Shown piece after piece: positions 30,099 through 39,918 of a DNA stretch of 64,000 nt (positions are counted from its first letter, which is position 1; the number at the start of each line of letters is the position of its first letter). The position numbers and the translations under genes were made by a program. Below the pieces are notes generated by a model. That model worked only from the letters and a program-made list of their open reading frames with translations. It had not been told where the DNA came from and ran no database searches. The DNA is from an uncultured Candidatus Puniceispirillum sp. GTDB taxonomy: Bacteria; Pseudomonadota; Alphaproteobacteria; Puniceispirillales; Puniceispirillaceae. The stretch is from assembly GCA_905182545.1 (NCBI GenBank), contig CAJJBY010000002.1, positions 1 through 64,000 on the forward strand, read 5' to 3'.

Positions 30099-31292
30099 TT
30101 AACGCGATGCCACAATTTGCCGCGCATATTCGCGGGCGGTTTGATCAATCGCGCAAACCGCCTCGATCGTTTTCAAATCACCAACCAAATCTTTAGAAAG
30201 GCAGGAATCGACGATGCTGGCAATATCCAAAAACTCAATCTTTCCAGTTAAAAAGGCATCAACCGCCACTTCATTTGCAGCGTTCAGAACAGCGGGAGCA
30301 ATCCCCCCTGCCTCAAGCGCCTGACGCGCCAGCATGAAACAGGGAAACCGGTCAGGATCAACCTGCGCGAAGGTCAGATTGGCAATCGCCGCAAGATCAA
30401 GCGGTTCTGGCCCCCAATCAAGCCGGTCAGGCCACGCCATAGCATAGGAAATCGGCGTTCGCATATCAGCCCCACCCATTTGCGCAATGATTGATCCATC
30501 ACGAAAATAGACAAGCCCATGAACCGCTTGCTGGGGGTGGATTAGCACATCAATCTGGTTTGGCTTGAGGTCAAAAAGCCAACGCGCCTCGATAACCTCC
30601 AGCCCTTTATTCATCATGGTGGCGCTATCAACCGAAATTTTCTGCCCCATTTCCCAATTCGGATGTTTTACCGCAGCAGCCGGTGTGATTGCGGCAAATT
30701 CACCGATCGGCAATGTCAAAAATGGCCCGCCTGACGCGGTTAGGCAAATATGACTTAATTCGGTCATCTTGCCATTTGTCTTGTCGGTTGATTGATGCCC
30801 TTTCCAGCCATTCCAGCACTGGAAAACAGCATTATGCTCACTATCAATCGGCAGAATATGGGCGCCTGACAAGATGGCTTGGCGGGTGACAACCGCACCT
30901 GCCGAAACCAGCGATTCCTTATTGGCAATCGCAACTGTCTGACCAGCACTTACCGCCGCCATCACCGAAGGCAATCCGGCAAGACCGCTGATACCGGCAA
31001 TCACCAGATCAACAGGCATCGCCGCAATCTCGCTGCAGGCCGCCTCGCCAGCCACCAACTGGCAATCAATTGTTGAAACCAATTCTTTCAGGGCTGGCAG
31101 ATTTGTCTGGTCATGGATACCAATGATTTTAGGTTTGAATTCATGCGCCAAGACAGCCAGACGATTAAAATCCTTGCCAGCGACCAATCCATGAATCGCA
31201 AAACGGTCAGGATGTTGACGCACCAAGGCAAGGCTGCTTTGACCAATTGACCCTGTTGCCCCCAAAACCGTGATTTGTTTTACGCCAGCCAT
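30099..31292 (-). CDS. dxr: 1-deoxy-D-xylulose 5-phosphate reductoisomerase
   Basis: Second step of the MEP isoprenoid pathway, NADPH- and metal-dependent. NADPH-binding GATGSIGQSSL is near the start, and SEHNAVFQ, NWEMGQKISVDSATMMNKG and EVIEARWLF are catalytic-region signatures. About 397 residues from ATG 31292 (MAGVKQITVLG). A TTG four codons upstream at 31304 is possible. No clear ribosome-binding site precedes either, so translation may be coupled to cdsA, whose stop is 12 bases before the ATG. Confidence 0.96.
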   Translation of the reverse strand: MAGVKQITVLGATGSIGQSSLALVRQHPDRFAIHGLVAGKDFNRLAVLAHEFKPKIIGIHDQTNLPALKELVSTIDCQLVAGEAACSEIAAMPVDLVIAGISGLAGLPSVMAAVSAGQTVAIANKESLVSAGAVVTRQAILSGAHILPIDSEHNAVFQCWNGWKGHQSTDKTNGKMTELSHICLTASGGPFLTLPIGEFAAITPAAAVKHPNWEMGQKISVDSATMMNKGLEVIEARWLFDLKPNQIDVLIHPQQAVHGLVYFRDGSIIAQMGGADMRTPISYAMAWPDRLDWGPEPLDLAAIANLTFAQVDPDRFPCFMLARQALEAGGIAPAVLNAANEVAVDAFLTGKIEFLDIASIVDSCLSKDLVGDLKTIEAVCAIDQTAREYARQIVASR

Positions 31293-31304
31293 ATTCAAAA
31301 CCAA

Positions 31305-32090
31305 TTAAAAACCAAAAATATAAAGATAGACTGCAGGAATAACAAAAATATAGCCATCAAAACGGTCAAGCATGCCGCCATGGCCGGGCAGAATAGACCC
31401 GCTATCTTTGACATCTAGCTGGCGCTTTACCGACGATTCCACCAGATCACCAGCCTGTGAGAGTCCGCCAATCAACAGCCCCATAATCAAAGCATCTACC
31501 AAATCATCAATACCAAATATCGATGCGACCAAAGATGTTACTGCCATTGCCGCAACAAGCCCGCCAATACTTCCCGAAATGGTTTTATTGGGGCTGACAC
31601 GCGGCCATAATTTTGGCCCGCCAAGGCAGCGGCCAACGAAATAGGCGGCGCTGTCACAAGCGGCAATGATGGCCGCTAGCGCGACCAGCATAATATGACC
31701 CGATGGCTGGGATAACAACAAACCGCCACTGGCAAGGCAAAGACATAGCAAACCAACAAACAGACCAGCCAGACGATTGCTAAAAACACCAACGATGATT
31801 GCCGCGACAAGGCCGGCAACCAAGAGGGTCAAACCAACATCCATGGTCAAAGAAAGGCCAAGCATCCAATGGGGAAATGATTGAACGGTAATCAAAGCCA
31901 GAACAACCAAACCAGCAAAAAATGGCAGGCCGGTAATGCGTTTGATCTCAAGCCCCATCAAACAGCCAAGACAGGCAAGGATAACACCAGCAGCCATCTG
32001 ATCAAACCAGACCAGCGCAACAACAGGAACCAATAACAACGCGCCATAAACTCGACGCAGCGTTCCTGATGATTTGGCTAAATCGGTCAA
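31305..32090 (-). CDS. cdsA: phosphatidate cytidylyltransferase
   Basis: Integral membrane enzyme making CDP-diacylglycerol for all phospholipids. 261 residues with about seven hydrophobic segments and the family signature near the C-terminus (SVKRQLDVKDSGSILPGHGG then MLDRFDGYIFV). The start is a TTG at 32090 that overlaps the uppS stop (TTGA), suggesting coupled translation. Normal length. Confidence 0.95.
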   Translation of the reverse strand: MTDLAKSSGTLRRVYGALLLVPVVALVWFDQMAAGVILACLGCLMGLEIKRITGLPFFAGLVVLALITVQSFPHWMLGLSLTMDVGLTLLVAGLVAAIIVGVFSNRLAGLFVGLLCLCLASGGLLLSQPSGHIMLVALAAIIAACDSAAYFVGRCLGGPKLWPRVSPNKTISGSIGGLVAAMAVTSLVASIFGIDDLVDALIMGLLIGGLSQAGDLVESSVKRQLDVKDSGSILPGHGGMLDRFDGYIFVIPAVYLYIFGF

Positions 32091-32832
32091 GCTAAATCAC
32101 TTTTCACCATATGAAGCTGATGAATTTCGCCTGAATCTCCGCCAAAACGGCGCTCGCGCTTGGTATAATCACTAATAGCCACGGCCAAATCCTGTGCGGT
32201 GAATTCCGGCCAATATTGATCGCTGAAATGCAATTCGGCGTATGACAAATCCCACAAAAGAAAATTCGAAATACGCTGCTCGCCGCCTGTCCGGATCAAC
32301 AGGTCAACCGGCGGCAATACTCTTGTCGAAAGGCGTGATTTCAGCAAATCATCATTCACCTGACTGGCTTTTAGCAAACCGGACTCGACCTCATGTGCAA
32401 TTTGCGCGGCTGCCGCCGTTAGATCCTGACGCCCACCATAATCAAGCGCAACGGTCAAATTCAGGCCAGTATTTATTGCCGAAGATTTTTCGACATCATC
32501 AATAGCAACTTGAAGATCATCCGAGAACCGGTCGCGCCGCCCAATGATTCTAAGCCGGATATTATTATCGATCAGCTCTTTTGACCGGGTCAGGATAAAT
32601 TGTTTCATCAAAGACATAAGCCCCTTGACCTCGCCGGCCGGACGCTGCCAATTTTCCGATGAGAAGGCAAATACCGTCAACCATTCAATCTTTTGGTCAA
32701 TGGCGGCGCGGCTAATGGCCTCAAGCGTATCCGCGCCATGGTGATGGCCTTTCAGCACCTCAAATCCATGCGCATCGCCCAGCGGCGATTGCCATCCATG
32801 ATGATTGCCAGATGATGTAAATTTTTTTGCAT
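32087..32832 (-). CDS. uppS: isoprenyl (undecaprenyl) diphosphate synthase (frameshifted)
   Basis: Cis-prenyltransferase making the C55 lipid carrier for peptidoglycan. The real N-terminus MQKNLHHLAIIMDGNRRWA (catalytic Asp13) starts at ATG 32832. After a slip near 32785 it continues in the next frame as DAHGFEVLKGHHHGADTL. Downstream signatures are FAFSSENWQRP, DYGGRQDL and LLIRTGGEQRISNFLLWD. Corrected length about 248 residues. It overlaps cdsA by 4 bases and follows frr. Confidence 0.94.
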
Positions 32833-32866
32833 CTTCTCACCCCTCGAAAACTAAATCACGCGCAAC

Positions 32867-33424
32867 TTATACTTGCGTTATTTCTTTTTCCTTATGGGAA
32901 AGCGCATCATCGACTTTTTTGACAAATTCATCGGTTAATTTTTGAACCTGATTTTCCTGCGTATGGCGATCATCCTCGGAAATCAGCCCTTCTTTTTCGG
33001 CTTTGCGCGCGGTTTCAATACCATCGCGGCGAATGTTGCGGATGGCGACACGGCACGCCTCGGCATAGCGACCGGCGACTTTCACCATATCTTTGCGGCG
33101 CTCTTCTGACAGATCAGGGATCGGCACCCGGATAAGATTGCCTTCAGTTGACGGGTTGAGGCCCAGATCAGACTCGCGGATCGCCTTTTCAACCGAAGAT
33201 GCCATGCCAGCATCCCAAACCGAAACCGTCAAAAGCCGTGGCTCGGGTGCTGAAATATTACCAACCTGATTCATTGGCATCTTTGACCCATAGGCATCAA
33301 CCATGATTGGCTCAAGCATCCCAGTTGACGCACGGCCAGCCCGAAGCCCCATAAATTCGGTGTGAAGGCTTGCCAGACTTGCGTCCATGCGGCGCTGAAT
33401 ATCATCAATATCAAGTTCTGCCAT
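32867..33424 (-). CDS. frr: ribosome recycling factor
   Basis: Splits post-termination ribosomes together with EF-G. 185 residues. LRAGRASTGMLEPI, NPSTEGNLIRVPIPDLSEER, KDMVKVAGRYAEACRVAIRN and the C-terminal helix are family hallmarks. Start at ATG 33424 (MAELDIDDIQ), with AAAGGAT 8 bases upstream. An in-frame ATG at 33472 would add 16 unconserved residues. Part of the pyrH-frr-uppS run. Confidence 0.97.
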   Translation of the reverse strand: MAELDIDDIQRRMDASLASLHTEFMGLRAGRASTGMLEPIMVDAYGSKMPMNQVGNISAPEPRLLTVSVWDAGMASSVEKAIRESDLGLNPSTEGNLIRVPIPDLSEERRKDMVKVAGRYAEACRVAIRNIRRDGIETARKAEKEGLISEDDRHTQENQVQKLTDEFVKKVDDALSHKEKEITQV

Positions 33425-33481
33425 GGTTATATCCTTTATTCTTGATCGGGTGGGCTTGCCCGCGTTAATCAATAATTTAAC

Positions 33482-34216
33482 TTAGAAAACGATGGTGAAT
33501 CGTCCTTCATGTTTGACGACGCGCTCAAACTCACCAGGCGTTTCAATGGAAAACACCAGAATGGGAATATTATTTTCGCGTGACAAGGCAATGGCTGATG
33601 CGTCCATCACGCGCAAATCATCGGTTAGCACCTGCATATAGCTAACCCGATCATAGCGTTTGGCATCTTTATTCTTTTCCGGATCATCGGAATAAACACC
33701 ATCGACTCTGGTGCCTTTCAACAAGGCCTGACAATTCATCTCGGATGCGCGCAACGCCGCTGCCGTGTCGGTGGTGAAAAACGGATTGCCAGTTCCTGCC
33801 GCAAAAATAACCACCCGTCCCTTTTCAAGATGGCGGGTGGCACGGCGGCGAATATAAGGCTCACATACGGCACTAATCGTCAGGGCGGATTGGACGCGAA
33901 CCGGAACATCAATCTGTTCAAGCGCGTTTTGCATGGCAAGCGCATTCATCACTGTTGCCAGCATGCCCATATAATCGCCAGTGGCACGTTCCATACCGGC
34001 AGCGGCACCTGACATGCCGCGGAAAATATTGCCGCCACCAATGACGAGACATACCTCGACACCTGTGGCGACAACGTCTTTGACCTGCTGTGCAACGGTT
34101 CCGACCATTTCGGGATCAATGCCATAGGGAAGCTTTCCCATAAGCGATTCACCGGAAATTTTCAGCATCACCCTGCTGTAGACATGTGGCGATGCAGGTT
34201 TGGACGGTTTTGTCAC
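33482..34216 (-). CDS. pyrH: uridylate kinase
   Basis: Phosphorylates UMP to UDP. A 244-residue bacterial-type hexameric UMP kinase, unrelated to eukaryotic UMP kinase. [12 protein letters not shown] at the start binds phosphate, and [41 protein letters not shown] and [10 protein letters not shown] follow in family order. The start is a GTG at 34216 with GGGAGT about 10 bases before it. Standard tsf-pyrH-frr order. Confidence 0.97.
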   Translation of the reverse strand: MTKPSKPASPHVYSRVMLKISGESLMGKLPYGIDPEMVGTVAQQVKDVVATGVEVCLVIGGGNIFRGMSGAAAGMERATGDYMGMLATVMNALAMQNALEQIDVPVRVQSALTISAVCEPYIRRRATRHLEKGRVVIFAAGTGNPFFTTDTAAALRASEMNCQALLKGTRVDGVYSDDPEKNKDAKRYDRVSYMQVLTDDLRVMDASAIALSRENNIPILVFSIETPGEFERVVKHEGRFTIVF

Positions 34217-34258
34217 TGGCAGATTACTCCCTTTGATAGGTTGATATCCGAACCTAAT

Positions 34259-35176
34259 CTATGAAAGCTGCGCAGCAACCTCGGCAGCAAAATCAGATTC
34301 TTCACGCTCGACACCTTCACCAAGATTAAACCGGACAAATGCCTTTAGCGCAATATCAGCGCCTGCATCTTTTCCAGCTTTTGCAATCACGTCAGCAATG
34401 CGTGTTTCGCCATCGATCACCGATGTCTGCTCAAGAAGCACAACTTCTTGATAATATTTCTTCATCCGGCCTTCGACCATTTTTTCAGCGATTTCTTGTG
34501 GCTTGCCAGATGCTTTGGCCTGCTCGATCAACACATCGCGTTCGCGCGCGACAGAATCGGCATCCAGATCTTCAACTGACAGGCTGGCAGGTGACGTCGC
34601 GGCAATATGCATCGCAATCTGTTTGCCAAGTGCGATAAGAGCCGCCTCATCAGCGGTTGATTCCAACGCGACAAGAACGCCAATACGGCCAAGGCCTTCC
34701 GCTGTTGCATTATGCATGTAAGGGACAACCGCACCATTGCTGACTTCAAGCAGCTGCATACGGCGCAACGACATATTCTCGCCAATGGTTGCAATCTTCT
34801 GTGTCAATTCATCAGCAACATTACGGCCAGTTCCCGGAAATTCGAGTGTTTTCAGACCGTCAATATCAGTCGCGTTCAGCGCCAATTCGGCAAGGGCTGA
34901 TACAAAACCCTGAAATTCACTGTTCCGCGCAACAAAATCTGTTTCAGCGTTCAATTCAACAACCGCACCCTTGGTGCCAGCAACCGAAATACCGACAAGG
35001 CCTTCAGCCGCAACACGGCCCGACTTCTTGGCAGCAGCGGCAAGCCCCTTTGTCCGCAGCCAATCAATCGCCGCATCCATATCGCCACCAGTCTCACCAA
35101 GGGCTTTTTTACAATCCATCATGCCCGCGCCAGATTTCTCGCGCAGTTCTTTTACCAGAGCAGCAGTCACACTCAT
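34259..35176 (-). CDS. tsf: elongation factor Ts
   Basis: Guanine nucleotide exchange factor for EF-Tu, 305 residues. The N-terminal UBA-like domain has [20 protein letters not shown]. The EF-Tu contact motif AETDFVARN and the C-terminal VALESTAD and [18 protein letters not shown] regions follow. Start at ATG 35176, with AAGGAACG upstream. The longer frame from 35239 adds 21 unlikely residues. Follows rpsB by about 105 bases. Confidence 0.97.
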   Translation of the reverse strand: MSVTAALVKELREKSGAGMMDCKKALGETGGDMDAAIDWLRTKGLAAAAKKSGRVAAEGLVGISVAGTKGAVVELNAETDFVARNSEFQGFVSALAELALNATDIDGLKTLEFPGTGRNVADELTQKIATIGENMSLRRMQLLEVSNGAVVPYMHNATAEGLGRIGVLVALESTADEAALIALGKQIAMHIAATSPASLSVEDLDADSVARERDVLIEQAKASGKPQEIAEKMVEGRMKKYYQEVVLLEQTSVIDGETRIADVIAKAGKDAGADIALKAFVRFNLGEGVEREESDFAAEVAAQLS

Positions 35177-35281
35177 CTCATCGTTCCTTATATCAAAGAC
35201 AAAATTGATGGCGTTTGACCGCCATGTTGTAAGTTGCAAACCCGGCCAACAGTGCGCATGCCCTGCTGGCTGGATTGTGAT

Positions 35282-36190
35282 TTAGGCGCTCGCTGGCGCG
35301 TCGTCGACTGGTGCAGCTTCGGCTGGTGCAGCTTCGGCTGGTGCAGCTTCGGCTGGTGCAGCTTCGGCTGGTGCAGCTTCGGCTGGTGCAGCTTCGGCTG
35401 GTGCAGCTTCGGCTGGTGCAGCTTCGGCTGGTGCAGCTTCAAGCGCAGGCTCGGCTGGTGCCTCAAGGGCTTCACCAGCGTCACCGCCTGTTTTCATCAG
35501 CTCGGTTTGCAAACCATCCAGAACCGCAGCTTGAACAAGTTCACAATAAAACGTAATGGCACGCATAGCGTCATCATTGCCCGGAATTAGATAATCAACG
35601 CCATCAGGATTGGCATTGCTATCAACAACCGCCACAACAGGAATGCCAAGACGATTGGCTTCTTGAACAGCGATGGCTTCTTTATTTGTGTCGAGGATAA
35701 ACAGCATATCAGGAATGCCGCCCATTTCCTTGATTCCACCAAGCGTACGCTCAAGCTTTTCCTGCTCACGGGTGATTTGCAGCGCCTCTTTTTTGGTCAA
35801 CTGGTTGATTTCACCACTTTCAGAACGGCTTTCAAGCTCACGCAAACGGCGGATTGATTGTGAAACAGTTGTCCAGTTGGTCAACATGCCGCCAAGCCAG
35901 CGATGGTTAACGAAATACTGGCCACAATTCTGGGCTGTTTCAGCAATTTTTTCAGCAGCCGCACGCTTTGTTCCGACAAACAGTACCCGGCCACCGCGTG
36001 ATGTGACATCACTCAATGCTTTCAATGCCGCATGCAGCATTGGCTGGGTTTGCTGAAGATCAAGGATATGCGTCTTGTTACGCTCGCCAAAGATGAATGT
36101 TTCCATCTTCGGGTTCCAACGGCGTGTGCTGTGACCAAAATGAACGCCTGCTTCAAGCATTTGGCGCATTGTAAATGAGGGGAGAGCCAT
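35282..36190 (-). CDS. rpsB: 30S ribosomal protein S2 with Ala/Pro/Glu repeat tail
   Basis: S2 binds the back of the 30S subunit near S1. The core ([54 protein letters not shown]) ends near residue 240. The 302-residue chain then has a tail of about 60 residues made largely of EAAPA units, encoded by a 15-bp tandem repeat, ending VDDAPASA. Tails of this kind occur in alphaproteobacterial S2 but their length varies. AGGAG lies 8 bases before the ATG. Heads the rpsB-tsf-pyrH-frr run. Two hairpins lie in the leader. Confidence 0.97.
   Translation of the reverse strand: MALPSFTMRQMLEAGVHFGHSTRRWNPKMETFIFGERNKTHILDLQQTQPMLHAALKALSDVTSRGGRVLFVGTKRAAAEKIAETAQNCGQYFVNHRWLGGMLTNWTTVSQSIRRLRELESRSESGEINQLTKKEALQITREQEKLERTLGGIKEMGGIPDMLFILDTNKEAIAVQEANRLGIPVVAVVDSNANPDGVDYLIPGNDDAMRAITFYCELVQAAVLDGLQTELMKTGGDAGEALEAPAEPALEAAPAEAAPAEAAPAEAAPAEAAPAEAAPAEAAPAEAAPAEAAPVDDAPASA
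35311..35440. repeat. 15-bp tandem repeat, 9 near-perfect copies, in rpsB
   Basis: GTGCAGCTTCGGCTG recurs every 15 bases from 35311 to 35440. The copies start at 35311, 35326, 35341, 35356, 35371, 35386, 35401, 35416 and 35431, the last one partial. The unit keeps the frame and encodes EAAPA on the minus strand. The identity at synonymous sites shows recent expansion by slippage, not selection on the protein alone. Confidence 0.97.
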
Positions 36191-36265
36191 TAAATTTACT
36201 CCTGTTCTCCGGTTGAACCTCCATGGGGAAATGAAAGGCTAGCGCCCTCACCGGATGGCTCATCA

Positions 36266-36295
36266 CGCAGAAGTTGCTGCGCGGGGGCCGCCCCC
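36266..36295 (-). promoter_or_regulatory. paired hairpins in the rpsB 5' leader
   Basis: On the minus strand, GGGGG-CGG-CCCCC (36295-36283) is directly followed by CGCAG-N6-CTGCG (36281-36266), about 75-105 bases before the rpsB ATG. No T tract follows, so this is not a terminator. S2 represses its own operon in other bacteria through a leader structure. A similar role here is only inferred. Confidence 0.3.
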
Positions 36296-36401
36296 ATGTG
36301 TGAATTAGGTTGGGTGATACTATCAACCTGCCGAAAAATCAAGCCTTACCCGCCAAAAATAACGATATTTCGCAACCGAACCAATTGCCAACAAAATGCC
36401 A

Positions 36402-39400
36402 TTACAATTCGCGAACATTTAAAATTCCGGGCATGCGCCGCAATTCCTGCCGCAAATCGCCGCTTAGCTTGAAACGACCCGGAATCCCGATACAAATTTC
36501 CTGTCCTTTTACAATCAGTTGGATCTTGACCTCAGCCTTGCCGGGCCCATCTGATTTTAAGGCTTCTTTCAGTGATTTCAACGGCTTTGCATCCTGCACC
36601 CACAAAGCCACACCACCATGCCACGCGGCAATGGCATCATCAAGAAGTTGAACGCGGGCAGCCAGCAGGCGCGGCCCGTTATCTTCCACCTTCAAATTGG
36701 CTGAAATCAACAATGGCTTTTCGGAATCAAGAAGATCATTTGCTTCGGCAAGAACATCTGAAAAGAAGGTCACTTCAAAAACGCCGGTCTGATCGGTAAA
36801 TTGAATAAAGGCAAACCGATTACCGCGTTGCGAGACACGCACCTGTTTTGCCGTCACCGAACCAGCAAGATAAACGCGTTGCGGTGCCTGTCCTGCCGTC
36901 ACCAAATCATTTAACGCCGCATGCGATGTAACCCGAAGCCGCCCAAGCTGGCTTGCATAGCTATCAAGCGGGTGCGCTGATAAATAGAGACCAAGCGCGT
37001 CAAATTCTTCTTTCAGCCGATCCATACCCACCCAATCATTGGTTTCACGAAGGCGGATACTGTCATCAATCACATCAGAATCACCACCAAACAGACTAAC
37101 CTGATTTGATTCGGCTTCGCGGCGCATCGCATCGGCATGCGATAGGATTAAATCCATATTTTCGATCAATTCGCGGCGATTGCCGTGAATTTTATCAAGT
37201 GCCCCTGCCCGCACAAGATTTTCCATCTGGCGCCGGTTAACCACCTCACGCGGTAATCTTTGCAAAAGATCCTTCAATGAGGTGAAAGCGCCATCGGTTT
37301 CTCGGATTTCGGTCAGACGGCTCATCGCCTCGGCGCCAACATTTTTAATCGCCGACAAGGCATAGCGAACCGCTAATTCTGGCGCACCATCAGCCACGGC
37401 GACCTCTTCAACAGCAAATCCTGATGATGATTTATTGATATCAGGCGGCAGAACGCCAATGTTCTTTTGCTGACATTCTTGCCGGAATACCGCCAGCTTT
37501 TCGGTATGACCCGCATCAAGTGCCATTGAGGCAGCGAGGAACTCGACAGGATAATTCGCCTTCAGATAGGCCGTTTGATAGGACACCAGCGCATAGGCCG
37601 CCGCGTGCGATTTGTTAAAGCCATAACCAGCAAAAGCCGCGATCTGCTCAAACACATCCGATGCCAATTGTTCGGACAAGCCATGTTTTGTCGCGCCAGT
37701 GATGAAAATCTGGCGCTGCTCATCCATTTCCTCTTTGATCTTTTTTCCCATCGCACGGCGCAGAATATCGGCTGCACCAAGCGTGTAATCAGCAAGAACA
37801 CGCGCCGCCTGCTGCACCTGCTCTTGATAGATCATAATGCCATAGGTTTCGGCCAGAACCGGTTCTAGATCGGGATGCATGTAGGTAATTTGTGATGGAT
37901 CATGCTTTCGCGCGACATAATCTTTGATATTTTCCATCGGGCCCGGTCGATAAAGTGCCACAACCGCGATGATATCTTCAAACCGGTCAGGCTTTAGCCC
38001 CCGAAGCACGTCGCGCATGCCGCTGGATTCCAGCTGGAACACGCCAACTGTGTCACCATTTGACAGCATGTCAAAGGTCAGCTTGTCATCAAGCGGGATT
38101 GCGCCAAGATCAAGTTCAATGACCCGATTGCCGATAAATTCAACAGCTCTTTGCAAAACGGTCAGGGTTTTCAGACCCAGAAAGTCAAATTTGACAAGCC
38201 CGGCCTTTTCAACCCATTTCATGTTGAATTGCGTTACCGGCATATCCGATCGTGGGTCACGATAAAGCGGCACCAACTCGGCAAGAGGCCGGTCACCAAT
38301 CACCAAACCCGCCGCATGAGTCGAGGCGTGCCGATAAAGCCCTTCAAGCTTCATTGATACATCAATCAAATCAGCAACCTGCTCATCTTCACGACGCTGT
38401 TTGCGTAATTCATTTTCAGAGGCAACCGCTTGTGCAATCGTCGTTGGTTTGGCGGGATTATTGGGAATCAGCTTTGCAATCCGGTCTACCTGACCATAGG
38501 GCATTTCAAGAACACGCCCCACATCGCGAAGCGCGGCACGCGCCTGCAATGATCCAAAGGTGATGATTTGCGCAACCTTGTCATGTCCATATTTTTCCTG
38601 AACATAGCTAATCACCTCGTCGCGCCGATCCTGACAAAAATCGATATCAAAATCAGGCATTGAAACACGTTCAGGGTTCAAAAACCGTTCAAACAGCAAG
38701 CCCCATTTCAACGGGTCAAGATCGGTAATCAACAGCGCCCATGCCACCACCGAACCCGCACCCGAACCACGACCGGGCCCAACCGGAATATTCTGTGCCT
38801 TCGCCCATTGAATAAAATTGGCAACGATCAGAAAATAGCCCGGAAAGCCCATTTGTTTGATCACATTCAATTCAAAGGCCAACCGGTCAAAATAGGGCTT
38901 TGCAATCATCTCACACGCCGCCTCATCTATGCCATCTTCATAAACATGGCGCAGCAAGCGACTTTGCAATCCAGCTTCAGCCTGCGCGGTTAATTCATCT
39001 TCTTCACTGCGGCCATCGGCTGACACAAAAGGCGGCAAAATCGGATCGCGCTGCCTTGCCATTGTGCTACAGCGTTTGGCGATCACCAATGTGTTTGAAA
39101 TTGCCTCAGGAATATCTTGAAATAATTCAGACATTTGAGCAGAAGTTTTAAAGTAATGCTCAGGCGAGAAACGCGGTCTGCTTGTTTCGGAAAATTTACG
39201 GCCAGTGCCAATACAAACCAGCGTGTCATGCGGCTGGCTCATAGCTGCATTTTCAAACCGGCAGTCATTCGTCGCCACTAATGGCAGATTTAACCGATCG
39301 GCAATTTCAAGAAGATGCGGCTCGGCCGTGCGTTCAATGCCAAGGCCGTGACGCTGTAATTCAATATAAAACCGATCACCAAAAATTGCCGCAAGCCGGT

Positions 39401-39857
39401 CTGCGCGTGCTGCCGCCAATGCCGGCCTGCCATCACCGGCAGGCGCACCGACAAAACCGGCCAAGGCGCCGCCACTAAGAAGAATTATCCCCTCGGCATG
39501 CGCTTCAAGATCATCAAGCGAACATGACGGGTCATGAACCGCATCAGCGTCAAGTAATGTTTTAGACAATAATTTTGAAAGATTGGTATAGCCAACGTCG
39601 GTTTGAGCCAGAAGCACGATTTCGCCCTGCCCTTGCGTGTCTTCGAGATTTAGCTGGGTTCCCATGATTGGCTGGATGCCAGCACCGATAAGCGTTTGGG
39701 CAAATTCCAGCGCGCCAAACATATTATTGGTATCGGTAATCGCCGCGGCGGGCTGGTGATCATCGGCAATCAGCCCCGACAGGCTTTTGATACGCAATGT
39801 CGATTCGGCCAGCGAATAGGCGCTATGCAGTCTAAGATGGACAAAATTGGCTGGCAT
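36402..39857 (-). CDS. dnaE: DNA polymerase III alpha subunit
   Basis: Replicative polymerase catalytic subunit, 1151 residues, frame intact. An N-terminal PHP domain (FVHLRLHSAYSLAEST) is followed by the palm with SMPDFDIDFCQDRRDEVI (catalytic Asp residues), PGRGSGAGSVVAWAL and YQEQVQQAARVLADYTLG. Then comes a fingers/beta-binding region and an OB fold near the C-terminus (RVYLAGSVTAKQVRVSQRGN). It ends in PGILNVREL. Start at ATG 39857. A GTG one codon earlier is less likely. Downstream of lolCD on the same strand. Confidence 0.97.
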   Translation of the reverse strand: MPANFVHLRLHSAYSLAESTLRIKSLSGLIADDHQPAAAITDTNNMFGALEFAQTLIGAGIQPIMGTQLNLEDTQGQGEIVLLAQTDVGYTNLSKLLSKTLLDADAVHDPSCSLDDLEAHAEGIILLSGGALAGFVGAPAGDGRPALAAARADRLAAIFGDRFYIELQRHGLGIERTAEPHLLEIADRLNLPLVATNDCRFENAAMSQPHDTLVCIGTGRKFSETSRPRFSPEHYFKTSAQMSELFQDIPEAISNTLVIAKRCSTMARQRDPILPPFVSADGRSEEDELTAQAEAGLQSRLLRHVYEDGIDEAACEMIAKPYFDRLAFELNVIKQMGFPGYFLIVANFIQWAKAQNIPVGPGRGSGAGSVVAWALLITDLDPLKWGLLFERFLNPERVSMPDFDIDFCQDRRDEVISYVQEKYGHDKVAQIITFGSLQARAALRDVGRVLEMPYGQVDRIAKLIPNNPAKPTTIAQAVASENELRKQRREDEQVADLIDVSMKLEGLYRHASTHAAGLVIGDRPLAELVPLYRDPRSDMPVTQFNMKWVEKAGLVKFDFLGLKTLTVLQRAVEFIGNRVIELDLGAIPLDDKLTFDMLSNGDTVGVFQLESSGMRDVLRGLKPDRFEDIIAVVALYRPGPMENIKDYVARKHDPSQITYMHPDLEPVLAETYGIMIYQEQVQQAARVLADYTLGAADILRRAMGKKIKEEMDEQRQIFITGATKHGLSEQLASDVFEQIAAFAGYGFNKSHAAAYALVSYQTAYLKANYPVEFLAASMALDAGHTEKLAVFRQECQQKNIGVLPPDINKSSSGFAVEEVAVADGAPELAVRYALSAIKNVGAEAMSRLTEIRETDGAFTSLKDLLQRLPREVVNRRQMENLVRAGALDKIHGNRRELIENMDLILSHADAMRREAESNQVSLFGGDSDVIDDSIRLRETNDWVGMDRLKEEFDALGLYLSAHPLDSYASQLGRLRVTSHAALNDLVTAGQAPQRVYLAGSVTAKQVRVSQRGNRFAFIQFTDQTGVFEVTFFSDVLAEANDLLDSEKPLLISANLKVEDNGPRLLAARVQLLDDAIAAWHGGVALWVQDAKPLKSLKEALKSDGPGKAEVKIQLIVKGQEICIGIPGRFKLSGDLRQELRRMPGILNVREL

Positions 39858-39918
39858 CACGGGCTTTCAGCAATGAATCAGGCGTACCCAAACACTACCC
39901 TGAACGCAGCAGTGAAAG

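Noticed and set aside
35311-35440. Regular repeats resembling a small CRISPR array
   Set aside because: The unit is 15 bp with no unique spacers and lies in frame inside rpsB.
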